From assembly GCF_018860425.1 (NCBI RefSeq), contig NZ_JAHKPI010000025.1, positions 342,524 to 406,523 on the forward strand: a stretch of 64,000 nucleotides of DNA, written 5' to 3'. A model generated the notes under the pieces. That model searched no databases, had not been told where the DNA came from, and saw only the letters and a program-made list of their open reading frames with translations. The stretch is from Marinobacter sp. F3R08. Lineage in GTDB: Bacteria > Pseudomonadota > Gammaproteobacteria > Pseudomonadales > Oleiphilaceae. Position numbers and translations under genes: made by a program. This document shows, one piece after another, positions 15,620 through 22,911 of this stretch. Positions within the stretch are counted from its first letter, which is position 1. Every line of letters starts with the position of its first letter.

Positions 15620-17242
15620 ATGAAAACAGTACTTCTTCGCTTTGGGGCAGCGCTGGCCTTTGCTTCCATTTCACCAGCCGCCTTTGCCGAAATAGATAAA
15701 GGCGGTGTGTTGAATGAAGTTTCGGACCGTTTTTTAACCGAAAGCTCAAATTGGGCGACAACAATTACTGATCATGCGTCCTGGTTATTCTGGACACTGG
15801 TAGTTATCTCAATGGTCTGGACATTCGGCATGATGGCATTGCGCAAGGCCGACATTGGCGAGTTCTTCGCCGAGTTTACCCGCTTCACCATTACTACCGG
15901 GTTCTTTTGGTGGCTGTTGATCAATGGGCCTGGCTTTGCAATGGATATTATCAACTCGTTGAGAAATATCGCGGCTGAAGCATCCGGTCTGCCAAGGGGG
16001 TTGAATCCGTCCACACCGATAGATATTGCGTTTGACATTATCGCTAAGGCAGCGAGCAGCTATAGCATCACTAGCCCTATGGACAACTTGTCCATCTTCC
16101 TGACCACGCTTGCCATATTGGCATGCATGGCCATTGTCGCGGCCAACGTTCTTCTTGCCCTAGTTACGGCATGGATTATTGCTTACGCGGGAATTTTTGT
16201 CTTGGGCTTCGGTGGCTCGCGCTGGACCTCTGACATTGCCGTCAACTATTTCAGAAGTGTGGCCGGTATAGCACTCAAAATCATGACAATGACACTGCTG
16301 GTTGGGATCGCTATTTCTATTATCGATGGTTATCACTCCGACCTTTCAGAAGGTGCGCCAATGGACGAATTGTTGGTCATTTTCGTTGTGTCCCTTGTCA
16401 TGGTTATTCTCGTTAACTCCGTACCAAACGTGGTTGCAGGTTTGATCCCTGGCGGTGGTGCTGCTGCGAGCGCTGGTAGTTCATTCAGTGCAGGGGCCTT
16501 GATTGGTGGTGCTGTCGGTGCCGGTGCAGCCGTCGCATCGGGTGGTGCTGCGCTTGGAAGCGCTGCCATGTCCGGGGCGACTAATATGGCCGGTGGAGCT
16601 AGTGCTGTAAAAGCAGCCTTTCAAAAGGCGCAATCCAGTATGGCCGGTGGAGACATGCCGAGCTTCGGCGGTAGCTCTAGTGATACCGGCGAAAGCTGGG
16701 GTGGTAGCACCACTGGCAGCGATAACGCGAGCACGGGTGATACGCCATTTGCCCAGGCAGCAGGTTTTTCCGGAGCGGGTAGTTCCAGCTCTGGCGGTGG
16801 GTTTGGTCGGGCAGCTTCTCTAGCAGCCGGAACGGCTGGCGAACTTGCTAAAGGGGTCGGAGCAAAGATGGCCGGAAGTTTTCAAGACAAGGCTAATCAG
16901 ACCGCCGGAGGACGCCTGGCATCCTCAATTCGTGAAAGCATGGAGCCAAAGAGTGATAACGATGCTGGTAGCGCTGATCAGGTGAGTGATACCGCATCGT
17001 TCGACAGCGATAGCTTGAGCGGTGGCAACGGCGGTGGCTGGGTAAACCAAACAGGCGGTTTTGATGCTCTGTCCAGCGAGGACCAGGACAAGGCCCGCCA
17101 GTCACATGCTGAGTGGCAAGCACGCGACCCGGAAAAGCACACCTTCGACGTCGGGGACTACGTTTCGTATGCCCAGGAACGCCAGCAGGAACGTAATGAA
17201 GAGGTTGCCAGCTTTGTGAACCGCGATCGGCAAGATACGTAA
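15620..17242 (+). CDS. trbL: P-type conjugative transfer protein TrbL (VirB6-like)
   Basis: A 540-residue polytopic inner-membrane protein of the mating channel. After a signal-like N-terminus (to AAFA-EIDKGG) there are several membrane segments between about residues 50 and 270 (WLFWTLVVISMVWTFGMMAL, FLTTLAILACMAIVAANVLL, LLVIFVVSLVMVILVNSV). A Gly/Ala/Ser-rich region (about 275-330) and a hydrophilic tail follow, with TPFAQAAGFSGAG and EEVASFVNRD. The fold and layout are those of TrbL. VirB6/TraG-type subunits decide mating-pair recognition and exclusion in related systems, so an island copy could replace the helper's subunit. Confidence 0.9.
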   Translation: MKTVLLRFGAALAFASISPAAFAEIDKGGVLNEVSDRFLTESSNWATTITDHASWLFWTLVVISMVWTFGMMALRKADIGEFFAEFTRFTITTGFFWWLLINGPGFAMDIINSLRNIAAEASGLPRGLNPSTPIDIAFDIIAKAASSYSITSPMDNLSIFLTTLAILACMAIVAANVLLALVTAWIIAYAGIFVLGFGGSRWTSDIAVNYFRSVAGIALKIMTMTLLVGIAISIIDGYHSDLSEGAPMDELLVIFVVSLVMVILVNSVPNVVAGLIPGGGAAASAGSSFSAGALIGGAVGAGAAVASGGAALGSAAMSGATNMAGGASAVKAAFQKAQSSMAGGDMPSFGGSSSDTGESWGGSTTGSDNASTGDTPFAQAAGFSGAGSSSSGGGFGRAASLAAGTAGELAKGVGAKMAGSFQDKANQTAGGRLASSIRESMEPKSDNDAGSADQVSDTASFDSDSLSGGNGGGWVNQTGGFDALSSEDQDKARQSHAEWQARDPEKHTFDVGDYVSYAQERQQERNEEVASFVNRDRQDT

Positions 17243-17254
17243 GGAGATAAGACG

Positions 17255-17521
17255 ATGAAAGAACGTAAGTTCATGGCTGCCCTGGATATGCTCGACAAAG
17301 ATCAGGAACCCTGCACAGAAGCTGATTTTGTGCCGGTTGTCGAACCATTGGCCGAGGAAGAGAAAGACATCGACGCGGAGATTGCGGCCTTTGTGAATCG
17401 CCCGGATCCTACTGGCCGGGTGGAGGCATCGAGCAGCACACGCATCAGCAATGACGCAGGGGCTGGAACCGGGAAAACCCCGTTTTCAGAAGTGGCTGGG
17501 TTTTCCAATACCGGCCTATAG
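17255..17521 (+). CDS. Small unknown protein sharing two motifs with the TrbL tail
   Basis: An 88-residue acidic soluble protein of unknown function, with AAGGAGATAAG upstream of its ATG, 12 nt after trbL. Two short motifs match the C-terminal tail of TrbL: DAEIAAFVNRPD (TrbL EEVASFVNRD) and TPFSEVAGFSNTG at its end (TrbL TPFAQAAGFSGAG), in reversed order. It may be a separated, rearranged TrbL tail or a partner that competes for the same contact. No enzymatic motif is visible. Confidence 0.7.
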   Translation: MKERKFMAALDMLDKDQEPCTEADFVPVVEPLAEEEKDIDAEIAAFVNRPDPTGRVEASSSTRISNDAGAGTGKTPFSEVAGFSNTGL

Positions 17522-17529
17522 AAAGCGCA

Positions 17530-17555
17530 CGGGCCGGTGATGGTGCACCGGCCCG
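17530..17555 (+). terminator. Hairpin after the trb block
   Basis: The perfect 10-bp stem CGGGCCGGTG / CACCGGCCCG with a 6-nt loop lies 8 nt after the stop of the 88-residue gene. Only ATTT follows, so it may be a weak terminator or an mRNA end stabiliser. Confidence 0.55.
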
Positions 17556-17589
17556 CATTTCCACATACCACCTGTCAGAGAGGTGACAT

Positions 17590-17817
17590 ATGACAACCAC
17601 ACATAATATCGAAGTTCAGCAAGCAATTCATCAGGCAGCAACCGAGCTGGCCGCCCTGGAGTTCATCGACCAGGAAACCGCCCGGCAGGTTTCGCCCGTC
17701 GCGGAGGCGGTCGCCAATATGTTCACGATCCTGTATTACCACGGTGAAACTGGCCGTGTGACGCAGGAGGACTTCCGGGAGGCATTCGCCATTATTCGCA
17801 AGAGGCTTGTGGAATAA
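17590..17817 (+). CDS. Small unknown helical protein
   Basis: A 75-residue protein, largely predicted helix (QQAIHQAATELAALEFIDQE, then VTQEDFREAFAIIRKRLVE). I do not recognise it. It has GAGAGG before the ATG and a good terminator 13 nt after the stop, so it looks like a real gene ending the transfer-region operon. No signal peptide or membrane segment is seen. Confidence 0.7.
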   Translation: MTTTHNIEVQQAIHQAATELAALEFIDQETARQVSPVAEAVANMFTILYYHGETGRVTQEDFREAFAIIRKRLVE

Positions 17818-17830
17818 GTTACACAGTGCA

Positions 17831-17852
17831 AAGGCAGCCCTAAGGCTGCCTT
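17831..17852 (+). terminator. Hairpin terminator after the island's rightward genes
   Basis: AAGGCAGCC and GGCTGCCTT form a perfect 9-bp stem with loop CTAA, followed by GATTGCTAT. It separates the rightward genes from the convergent ATPase gene. Confidence 0.65.
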
Positions 17853-17911
17853 GATTGCTATATCCCGAAAAAAACGCAAGAGCTAGCTTGTTAGTGCCAA
17901 TAGGGGGCCGA

Positions 17912-20083
17912 TTAGCTTTGCAGTTGTGAGATTTCTGAATACAGCTGATATAAGCGGTGAGCTGACATGTCTAGGATAGGTTCGTACATGAACGAGTTGA
18001 GATGAATATTCTCTGGAGTCATTAGGTTTACCTGGTCCAACAAGCTTATAGTTTCTTCATCACCTATTTGGTTCTCCACATATCGATCAAAGAGTGCTCG
18101 TGTCTGGTTGGATGTTATGGAATTGACAAAGTCATCGTCGCCGATGCTACCGATCATAAAATCTTCAGCCTTAATTCTAATAGCCATGGCTAAAATTACT
18201 TTGCATTCAAGTTCAGGTGAGTCATTTCTGGCAGCGGTGAGTTCGTCGCTATATTTTAGGATTTTATCCAAAATTCGTTCATCACCATTCGGGATTACTA
18301 TCTCTGATAGATCTGTGAATATATTGCGGTACACTTCTTGTAAATGGATTATTTTTATATCCCTGGTGTCTTCTTTTAAATGCAGCAATGATGTAAGAGT
18401 GTTGAAATGATCGTCATGGCCACAATATTCAGCTATGTTCCTGGCAAATGGAATGCTGGCTAGAAGATAGCTTTCATTTTTATTTAGTTCTTGCTTCCAT
18501 GCTTTGAAAACATCATTCTTATACTTTTCCTTTACAATTTTTATGCTGTCTGGTGACTTTATCGCCATTAGCCGATTGTTTCTTTTGGCGCCCAATCTGC
18601 TGCCAATTATTCTATGGAAGTCAAAGTTGTGGGTAAGTAGTAGTAGGTGGAAGTTTTCGAACTTGGAAATATCTCTTAAGTATTCGACAATTGCGTATTT
18701 GTTTTTATAGTCAAAAGAATCAGCTATATCATCAATTATAAGAAGAATAGGGTGTGTGACCTGTTTACGTATCTCTATTTCAAATAGAATATTAAGTATA
18801 TAAAGCGCTCTCTTTTCTCCTTGGCTTAAGGCCTCAATAAGACTCGACTGTTTTACCTGCTTTATCTCTCCTCTGCCATCGTCAAAGTCAAATTTTATCG
18901 CAGGTGCAGCGCTGTTAAGGATAACTTCATCTTGGTTTTCGATGCTTAATTTGAACGGAACACTGAAACGTTTGTTAAAAGTATCGACAACTGCTTCCCA
19001 TGTGGTCTTCTGTTGCCGGGCTTGGGCAGTAATTCCTTCTACAACGGCTTTGTTTTGCTTATAGGTGTCAACCAAATCATCCCACAATGTTTTTTGGGAT
19101 TGTAGATAGGAAATGATTAACTTCTTCTTAAGTAACGAGATGTCTTTATACTCTGGGAGCAAATCTTGATGTTCTGTTATAAAGTCTCTAAAAGCTTGAG
19201 TGTCTTTTGTCTTGAGTTTTTTATCTACTTTCCCAAACTTCTCTCTTAGCTCAGGATTTTGAATGATTTTTTCTTGTTCTGTTTTTAATAGATCGCTTAA
19301 CTTTTCATTTGAATCTACTTCTTGTTTTTCGCCATCAATAGTTAGATTTACACTGTGTGAAGCTGTAAAAAATCCTGATTCACCTAGGTTTTTAGATATG
19401 TCGCCAGCCCTTTGATGATTAAAGGTCTTTGACAAAATTGTAGATTCGCTGATAAGTTTTTCGTAGATGTCAACGTATTCTTCTAAGTCTTGGTTGAAGC
19501 TTCCTGTGGATATTAAGTCAATGACCCTTTGGTTGAAGAGGTCGCCATATTTTAATTCAGATAATTGAGTGTAATCCGGTTGATCTTCCTGCGATATTTC
19601 AGTGAGTAGATCTAGAAGACTTTTCTCTGGCCTGTTGAATGCGTCACATATGATTTCGGGTATGCCTTTAGCTTGCTTGCCAGAAAGTTTTGAGATGGAT
19701 TTTATTAGTGCTGATCGCTTATCATCAACTTCTTTCAGAGCTGAGTCGTATTGTTGTTTGAGCTCATCATTAACAAGTAATGTTGAGATTTGCTGAGAGC
19801 TGTAGCTTTCATTGTATGAGTCAATGACCATGACTTGGCTAGATTCAATATCTGAGTCATTTATTTTTATATCTCTGGTGCTTGCTCGGTCTGGAAATAT
19901 TAGATCTTTGCTTACGTTGCCGCTTTCGATATCTTTAAATACTTTGGCTAGCGATGTTTTTAAAGTGCCGTTAGGGGCATAAAGAGAGTTGACGCCATTA
20001 TTGGTATCTGATTTTGTTAGATTTATTTCTTTTGTTAAGCGGTTTATACCATAGCAGTTTGTTAGCTCTAGATTTATTTTCAT
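17912..20083 (-). CDS. Large SMC/ABC-like ATPase, probable island cargo (defence candidate)
   Basis: A 723-residue protein with a split ABC-type ATPase. The Walker A near residue 35 is unusual, YAPNGTLKTSLA, lacking the second Gly of GxxGxGK[ST]. A long charged helical middle follows (about 100-400), then a signature-like LSQGEKRALYILNILFE (about 425), Walker B HPILLIIDDIADSFD (about 450) and the switch His in LLLLTHNFDFH (about 490). The C-terminal 200 residues have no recognised domain. The layout is shared with RloC/PrrC-like and other phage-defence ATPases, but no nuclease motif is certain. AT-rich, slow-codon composition differs from its neighbours, indicating separate origin. Function is inferred only from class and location. 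Confidence 0.8.
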   Translation of the reverse strand: MKINLELTNCYGINRLTKEINLTKSDTNNGVNSLYAPNGTLKTSLAKVFKDIESGNVSKDLIFPDRASTRDIKINDSDIESSQVMVIDSYNESYSSQQISTLLVNDELKQQYDSALKEVDDKRSALIKSISKLSGKQAKGIPEIICDAFNRPEKSLLDLLTEISQEDQPDYTQLSELKYGDLFNQRVIDLISTGSFNQDLEEYVDIYEKLISESTILSKTFNHQRAGDISKNLGESGFFTASHSVNLTIDGEKQEVDSNEKLSDLLKTEQEKIIQNPELREKFGKVDKKLKTKDTQAFRDFITEHQDLLPEYKDISLLKKKLIISYLQSQKTLWDDLVDTYKQNKAVVEGITAQARQQKTTWEAVVDTFNKRFSVPFKLSIENQDEVILNSAAPAIKFDFDDGRGEIKQVKQSSLIEALSQGEKRALYILNILFEIEIRKQVTHPILLIIDDIADSFDYKNKYAIVEYLRDISKFENFHLLLLTHNFDFHRIIGSRLGAKRNNRLMAIKSPDSIKIVKEKYKNDVFKAWKQELNKNESYLLASIPFARNIAEYCGHDDHFNTLTSLLHLKEDTRDIKIIHLQEVYRNIFTDLSEIVIPNGDERILDKILKYSDELTAARNDSPELECKVILAMAIRIKAEDFMIGSIGDDDFVNSITSNQTRALFDRYVENQIGDEETISLLDQVNLMTPENIHLNSFMYEPILDMSAHRLYQLYSEISQLQS

Positions 20084-20162
20084 GAATCATCCCTGGAAAA
20101 TGTTTATGGATTATTGTAAATCAATGGTAGCAAAACTCGTAGGGTAAGCTAGGGTGATGTGT

Positions 20163-20399
20163 ATGAAGGGCTATACCAAGACTAGGCTAGAGCATGGGGC
20201 TGGGGAAGCTGTTAGTCGGCCCCGCAATGGCGTGATGAGTGACTCCGCAGTGCGCTGGTTGACTCTAGAGGAACGTCAAGAGCTGCGTACGGACATGGCA
20301 GAGGCATCAGCCTGGGCTCGTGCTGAGCTTAGGAAGCGCAGGGCTGTAAAAAATAGCAAAATTTCTGAGCATGGTACAATCAATGGTATTATTTATTAA
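20163..20399 (+). CDS. Small basic unknown protein at the right end of the island
   Basis: A 78-residue charged protein with a plausible helical segment LTLEERQELRTDMAEASAWA followed by RAELRKRRAVK. I start at MKGYTKTRLEHG; a Met three codons earlier is possible. AGGGTGA lies upstream of the ATG. It is the last gene before the right attachment site and is divergent from the ATPase gene. Function unknown; it could be a small DNA-binding or regulatory protein. Confidence 0.5.
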   Translation: MKGYTKTRLEHGAGEAVSRPRNGVMSDSAVRWLTLEERQELRTDMAEASAWARAELRKRRAVKNSKISEHGTINGIIY

Positions 20400-20450
20400 C
20401 CCATTAGTAACTGATTGTTTTTATGGTAATATTTGTTTTTATTTATGTTA

Positions 20451-20464
20451 GAGTGGGAATGATC
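20451..20464. repeat. attR of the first island (second copy of the guaA end)
   Basis: GAGTGGGAATGATC is identical to 8133-8146. The bases before it bear no relation to guaA, so only the attachment core is duplicated, as expected for the right end of an integrated element. Confidence 0.85.
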
Positions 20465-20522
20465 TCTACGAGCCGGTATTTCGGCTGAGGGTTTGTATTG
20501 GATGCATAACCGTTGCTCTGGC

Positions 20523-20936
20523 CTATACTAGGGCAACGGTTATCGCATTTGTTGCAATTCCGGAAGAGGAGTAAACGCCTGTTCGTCGCCGGGAACTTTG
20601 GCAAGGTGGCCCGCCCCGGTTGCAGGACGATCGCCAAACGACTGGACACCCGGCAAGCGGAGGACATCGGCCATCACTGATCGTGTAGACGAGCAGGGAG
20701 GGTGGAGATACCTTGTCGTAAATGGCCTCGAAATTAAAGCCAATACTTCCATCATTGGCTTCCATGCGCGCGTTGAAATGACCACCGACTTTTAAATCAT
20801 TCTCGGCACTGGGACAGTACCAGTCGTCGGAGGCAAAATTCCAGTGGGTGATATGGTTTGGGTCTGTCCAGTACTGCCAGACTTTTTCTGTTGGTGCGGC
20901 AATTACGGTGGTGATGGTGATTTGCTGTTTGGTCAT
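20523..20936 (-). pseudogene. Truncated SRPBCC/AHSA1-domain gene
   Basis: The first about 88 residues are a clear AHSA1-type START-like domain (TTVIAAPTEKVWQYWTDPNH, DLKVGGHFNARMEANDGS, FEAIYDKV). After YTISDGR the reading frame continues into low-quality Cys/Ser/Arg-rich sequence that is not part of the fold, so the second half of the domain (usually ending in a VEMQRDGW-like helix) is missing. The break lies about 200 bp from the island's right attachment site and may result from the insertion. Intact homologues accompany ECF42/DGPF clusters. Confidence 0.7.
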
Positions 20937-20972
20937 GCATCAATCCCTGTATGGTTTATCCGTGGTCAGTAA

Positions 20973-21341
20973 TCATCGAGTATTGTTTTGTTCCATCAAT
21001 TCCCGCACCGGGCGTATTTCCACACAGCCATAGCGGGCCGGTGGGATTTTTTCTGCCAGCCGAATTGCCTCATTCATATCCCGAGCTTCCAGCATATAAA
21101 ACCCCGCTAGTTGTTCTTTGGTTTCCGCGAAAGGGCCATCGGTAATTAGCGGTTTATTGTCGCGCACGCGCAGGGTGGTCGCGGTATCGGTGGACAGCAG
21201 CGGCGCGCCGTCGAGAAAGTGACCACCCTGTGTTAAGCCGGCAACGCATTCAATACATTCTTGATTCAGGCTGTCCCACTCCTGTTGAGACATTTTCTGC
21301 ATATTTTTTTCGTCGTAATAGACCAGGCATAGGTATTTCAT
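20973..21341 (-). CDS. YCII/DGPF-domain protein
   Basis: A 122-residue YciI-like ferredoxin-fold protein. It begins MKYLCLVYYDEKNMQKMSQQ and contains the family signature DGPFAETKEQLAGFYMLEARD. DGPF proteins are the standard genomic partners of ECF42 sigma factors, and the sigma gene lies 1.6 kb upstream on the same strand. The biochemical role of the family is unknown. The start is the internal Met where the fold begins; the longer upstream open frame only shadows the VOC gene. Confidence 0.88.
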   Translation of the reverse strand: MKYLCLVYYDEKNMQKMSQQEWDSLNQECIECVAGLTQGGHFLDGAPLLSTDTATTLRVRDNKPLITDGPFAETKEQLAGFYMLEARDMNEAIRLAEKIPPARYGCVEIRPVRELMEQNNTR

Positions 21342-21378
21342 TGCTTCGTTCCTCGCGTCATAGTTATTTTTCGACCCA

Positions 21379-22173
21379 CTATTTCCTTGTCCCCACCAGT
21401 GCAAATAGAGCGCCCTGCGGATCAATGCCATTGATGGTAAAGTCGCCGCCGGGGATTTCGTCGGGTCCGCGGAGGAGTTCTCCACCATTGTCGATAATTC
21501 GTTTACAGGCGAGGTCAATATCTGCGCAGCGAAAATAGTATTGCCACATTGGGAGTGGCATATCTTCGGGTTTTCGCATGATGGCGCCGATGACACCGTT
21601 GTGGCGAATAAACTCGTAACGGCCCATTGGCCCCATGTCCAACTCACCGTCTTTGCTCCAGCTAAATTCCCTGAAATAAAATGCTTTAGCGGCTTCAGGA
21701 TCTGTGGTGACCAGTTCGTTCCAGGCGCAGTGACCAATACGGGGCTTGTCTGCCGCAAAGGCTAGGCTGGTCTCATCACTGAGACTCCGCATTATGTAAA
21801 AAGGGGTACCCTGCGGATCGGTGACCATAGCGATACGGCCCACGTTGGGAATATCCGTTGGCGGCATCTGCTTGCTGCCACCGGCGCTAATGATATTGGC
21901 AATAGCCAGATCGACATCGTCGACGCCAATATAACCTAGCCATACTGGCCTTGCTCCACTTCGACGCATCGCTTCAGTGAGTGTCAGTAAGCCGCAGACA
22001 TCGTGCGATTCGCCGCTGCCTTTATCATGATTGCTCAAGATGCGGTAATCCATGCCGGGCTGCCCGCTGTCGGTGGCTTGCCAGCCCAGTATCGCGCGGT
22101 AGAAAGTTAATGCCGCGTCGCTATTGTCGGTTAATAACTCGTACCAGATAAACTCGCCGTGAGAGTTGGACAT
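21379..22173 (-). CDS. VOC (glyoxalase-fold) protein with two domains
   Basis: A 264-residue protein made of two vicinal-oxygen-chelate domains: residues about 5-130 (GEFIWYELLTDNSDAALTFY to VTDPQGTPFYIM) and about 140-262 (GHCAWNELVTTDPEAAKAFY to GIDPQGALFALVG). The paired beta-alpha-beta-beta-beta units form a metal site in glyoxalases and dioxygenases, but the substrate cannot be told. It lies between the DUF1428 and DGPF genes on the same strand, in a cluster with the ECF sigma factor. Confidence 0.88.
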   Translation of the reverse strand: MSNSHGEFIWYELLTDNSDAALTFYRAILGWQATDSGQPGMDYRILSNHDKGSGESHDVCGLLTLTEAMRRSGARPVWLGYIGVDDVDLAIANIISAGGSKQMPPTDIPNVGRIAMVTDPQGTPFYIMRSLSDETSLAFAADKPRIGHCAWNELVTTDPEAAKAFYFREFSWSKDGELDMGPMGRYEFIRHNGVIGAIMRKPEDMPLPMWQYYFRCADIDLACKRIIDNGGELLRGPDEIPGGDFTINGIDPQGALFALVGTRK

Positions 22174-22211
22174 GGTTGTTCCCCAGATGAGTGGTGGTGG
22201 AGGGGGTGTGA

Positions 22212-22583
22212 CTATTGTTCCAGTGCTACCACCGGCGCAAAGCCGCCGTAAATCATGCGGATACCATCGAAGGGCATCGGGTTTGAGTGGGGGCTGAGGC
22301 GAGGGTCATTCTCGCTGGTTGACATCATTTTCTGCATGGCTGCATCGCGTGTGGCTTTATCGGGCCATTCCACCCATGAAAACACCACCGCTTCATTTTC
22401 CTGCGCTTGCACGGCCCGACGGAAGTCGGTCACTTTGCCATCGGGTACATCGTCCTGCCAGCATTCGAACACGCGGGTGGCACCCCACTCAATGAAGACG
22501 GCGTCTGCCGTTTGGGCGTGTTGAATGAATTGCTCTTTGTTGGTTTTGGGTACGGCGATAACTATTCCGTCAATATAGCTCAT
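22212..22583 (-). CDS. DUF1428 family protein
   Basis: A 123-residue ferredoxin-like protein of the DUF1428 family: MSYIDGIVIAVPKTNKEQFI, the central ATRVFECWQDDVPDGKVTDF and the terminal MPFDGIRMIYGGF are characteristic. Function unknown; it is often found with ECF sigma factors and DGPF proteins. It lies 38 nt upstream of the VOC gene and probably shares its transcript. Confidence 0.88.
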   Translation of the reverse strand: MSYIDGIVIAVPKTNKEQFIQHAQTADAVFIEWGATRVFECWQDDVPDGKVTDFRRAVQAQENEAVVFSWVEWPDKATRDAAMQKMMSTSENDPRLSPHSNPMPFDGIRMIYGGFAPVVALEQ

Positions 22584-22655
22584 GGTCTTGATCCTCTGGG
22601 TTTAGCGGGTATTTACATTGATTAGTCGTCCACTGCGGTCGGATTTCGACAGTTC

Positions 22656-22820
22656 TTAAAATTTTATGCGTAAATTCCCTCTGCGGTGATTGTCGCTCCG
22701 TACCATACCGGCGGTTATATCGGTGAGTTGGGGATTGTTGTGGAAGTCCAGTGCCTGGTAGAAGGCCGTGGATATGTCGAGATTTGTGGCGGGCAGGTTT
22801 ACAAGTATCATCGCTGTCAT
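22656..22820 (-). pseudogene. Truncated VOC-family gene fragment
   Basis: A 54-codon frame starting MTAMILVNLPATNLDISTAF then YQALDFHNNPQLTDITAGMV keeps the first beta-alpha-beta unit of a glyoxalase-fold protein. It then ends after RSDN in unrelated residues and a stop. Intact relatives are about 130 residues long, so roughly two thirds are lost. It lies in the 328-bp gap between the sigma factor and DUF1428 genes, on their strand. Confidence 0.7.
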
Positions 22821-22911
22821 GGATTGTCATCCTCACTATTGGGTCAGTGACAAGGTGCTCTCTACCTCTAGTCGTGGGTCGCAATAGGATTTCGACAATG
22901 CAGCAATAATT

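Larger units (their letters stand above)
8147..20464. mobile_element. guaA-associated integrative mobilizable island (IncP-type oriT, IncQ-type rep, trbJKL)
   Basis: About 12.3 kb bounded by exact 14-bp repeats. Contents in order: integrase, AT-rich regulatory zone with IncP-type operators, alpA, repA-repC, iterons, oriT, a FitAB-type toxin-antitoxin, trbJ, a small lipoprotein gene, trbL, two small unknown genes, a large ATPase gene on the opposite strand and a small unknown gene. No relaxase, coupling protein or secretion ATPase is present, so transfer must depend on a helper. Base composition swings from strongly AT-rich (9.65-10.65 kb, 17.9-20.1 kb) to GC-rich, unlike the even core on each side. 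Boundaries are seen; helper dependence is inferred. Confidence 0.88.

Noticed and set aside
22570..22884. 104-codon open frame between DUF1428 and the sigma factor gene
   Set aside because: A different reading frame on the same strand gives a clear VOC-family N-terminus, so this frame is the shadow of a truncated VOC gene.
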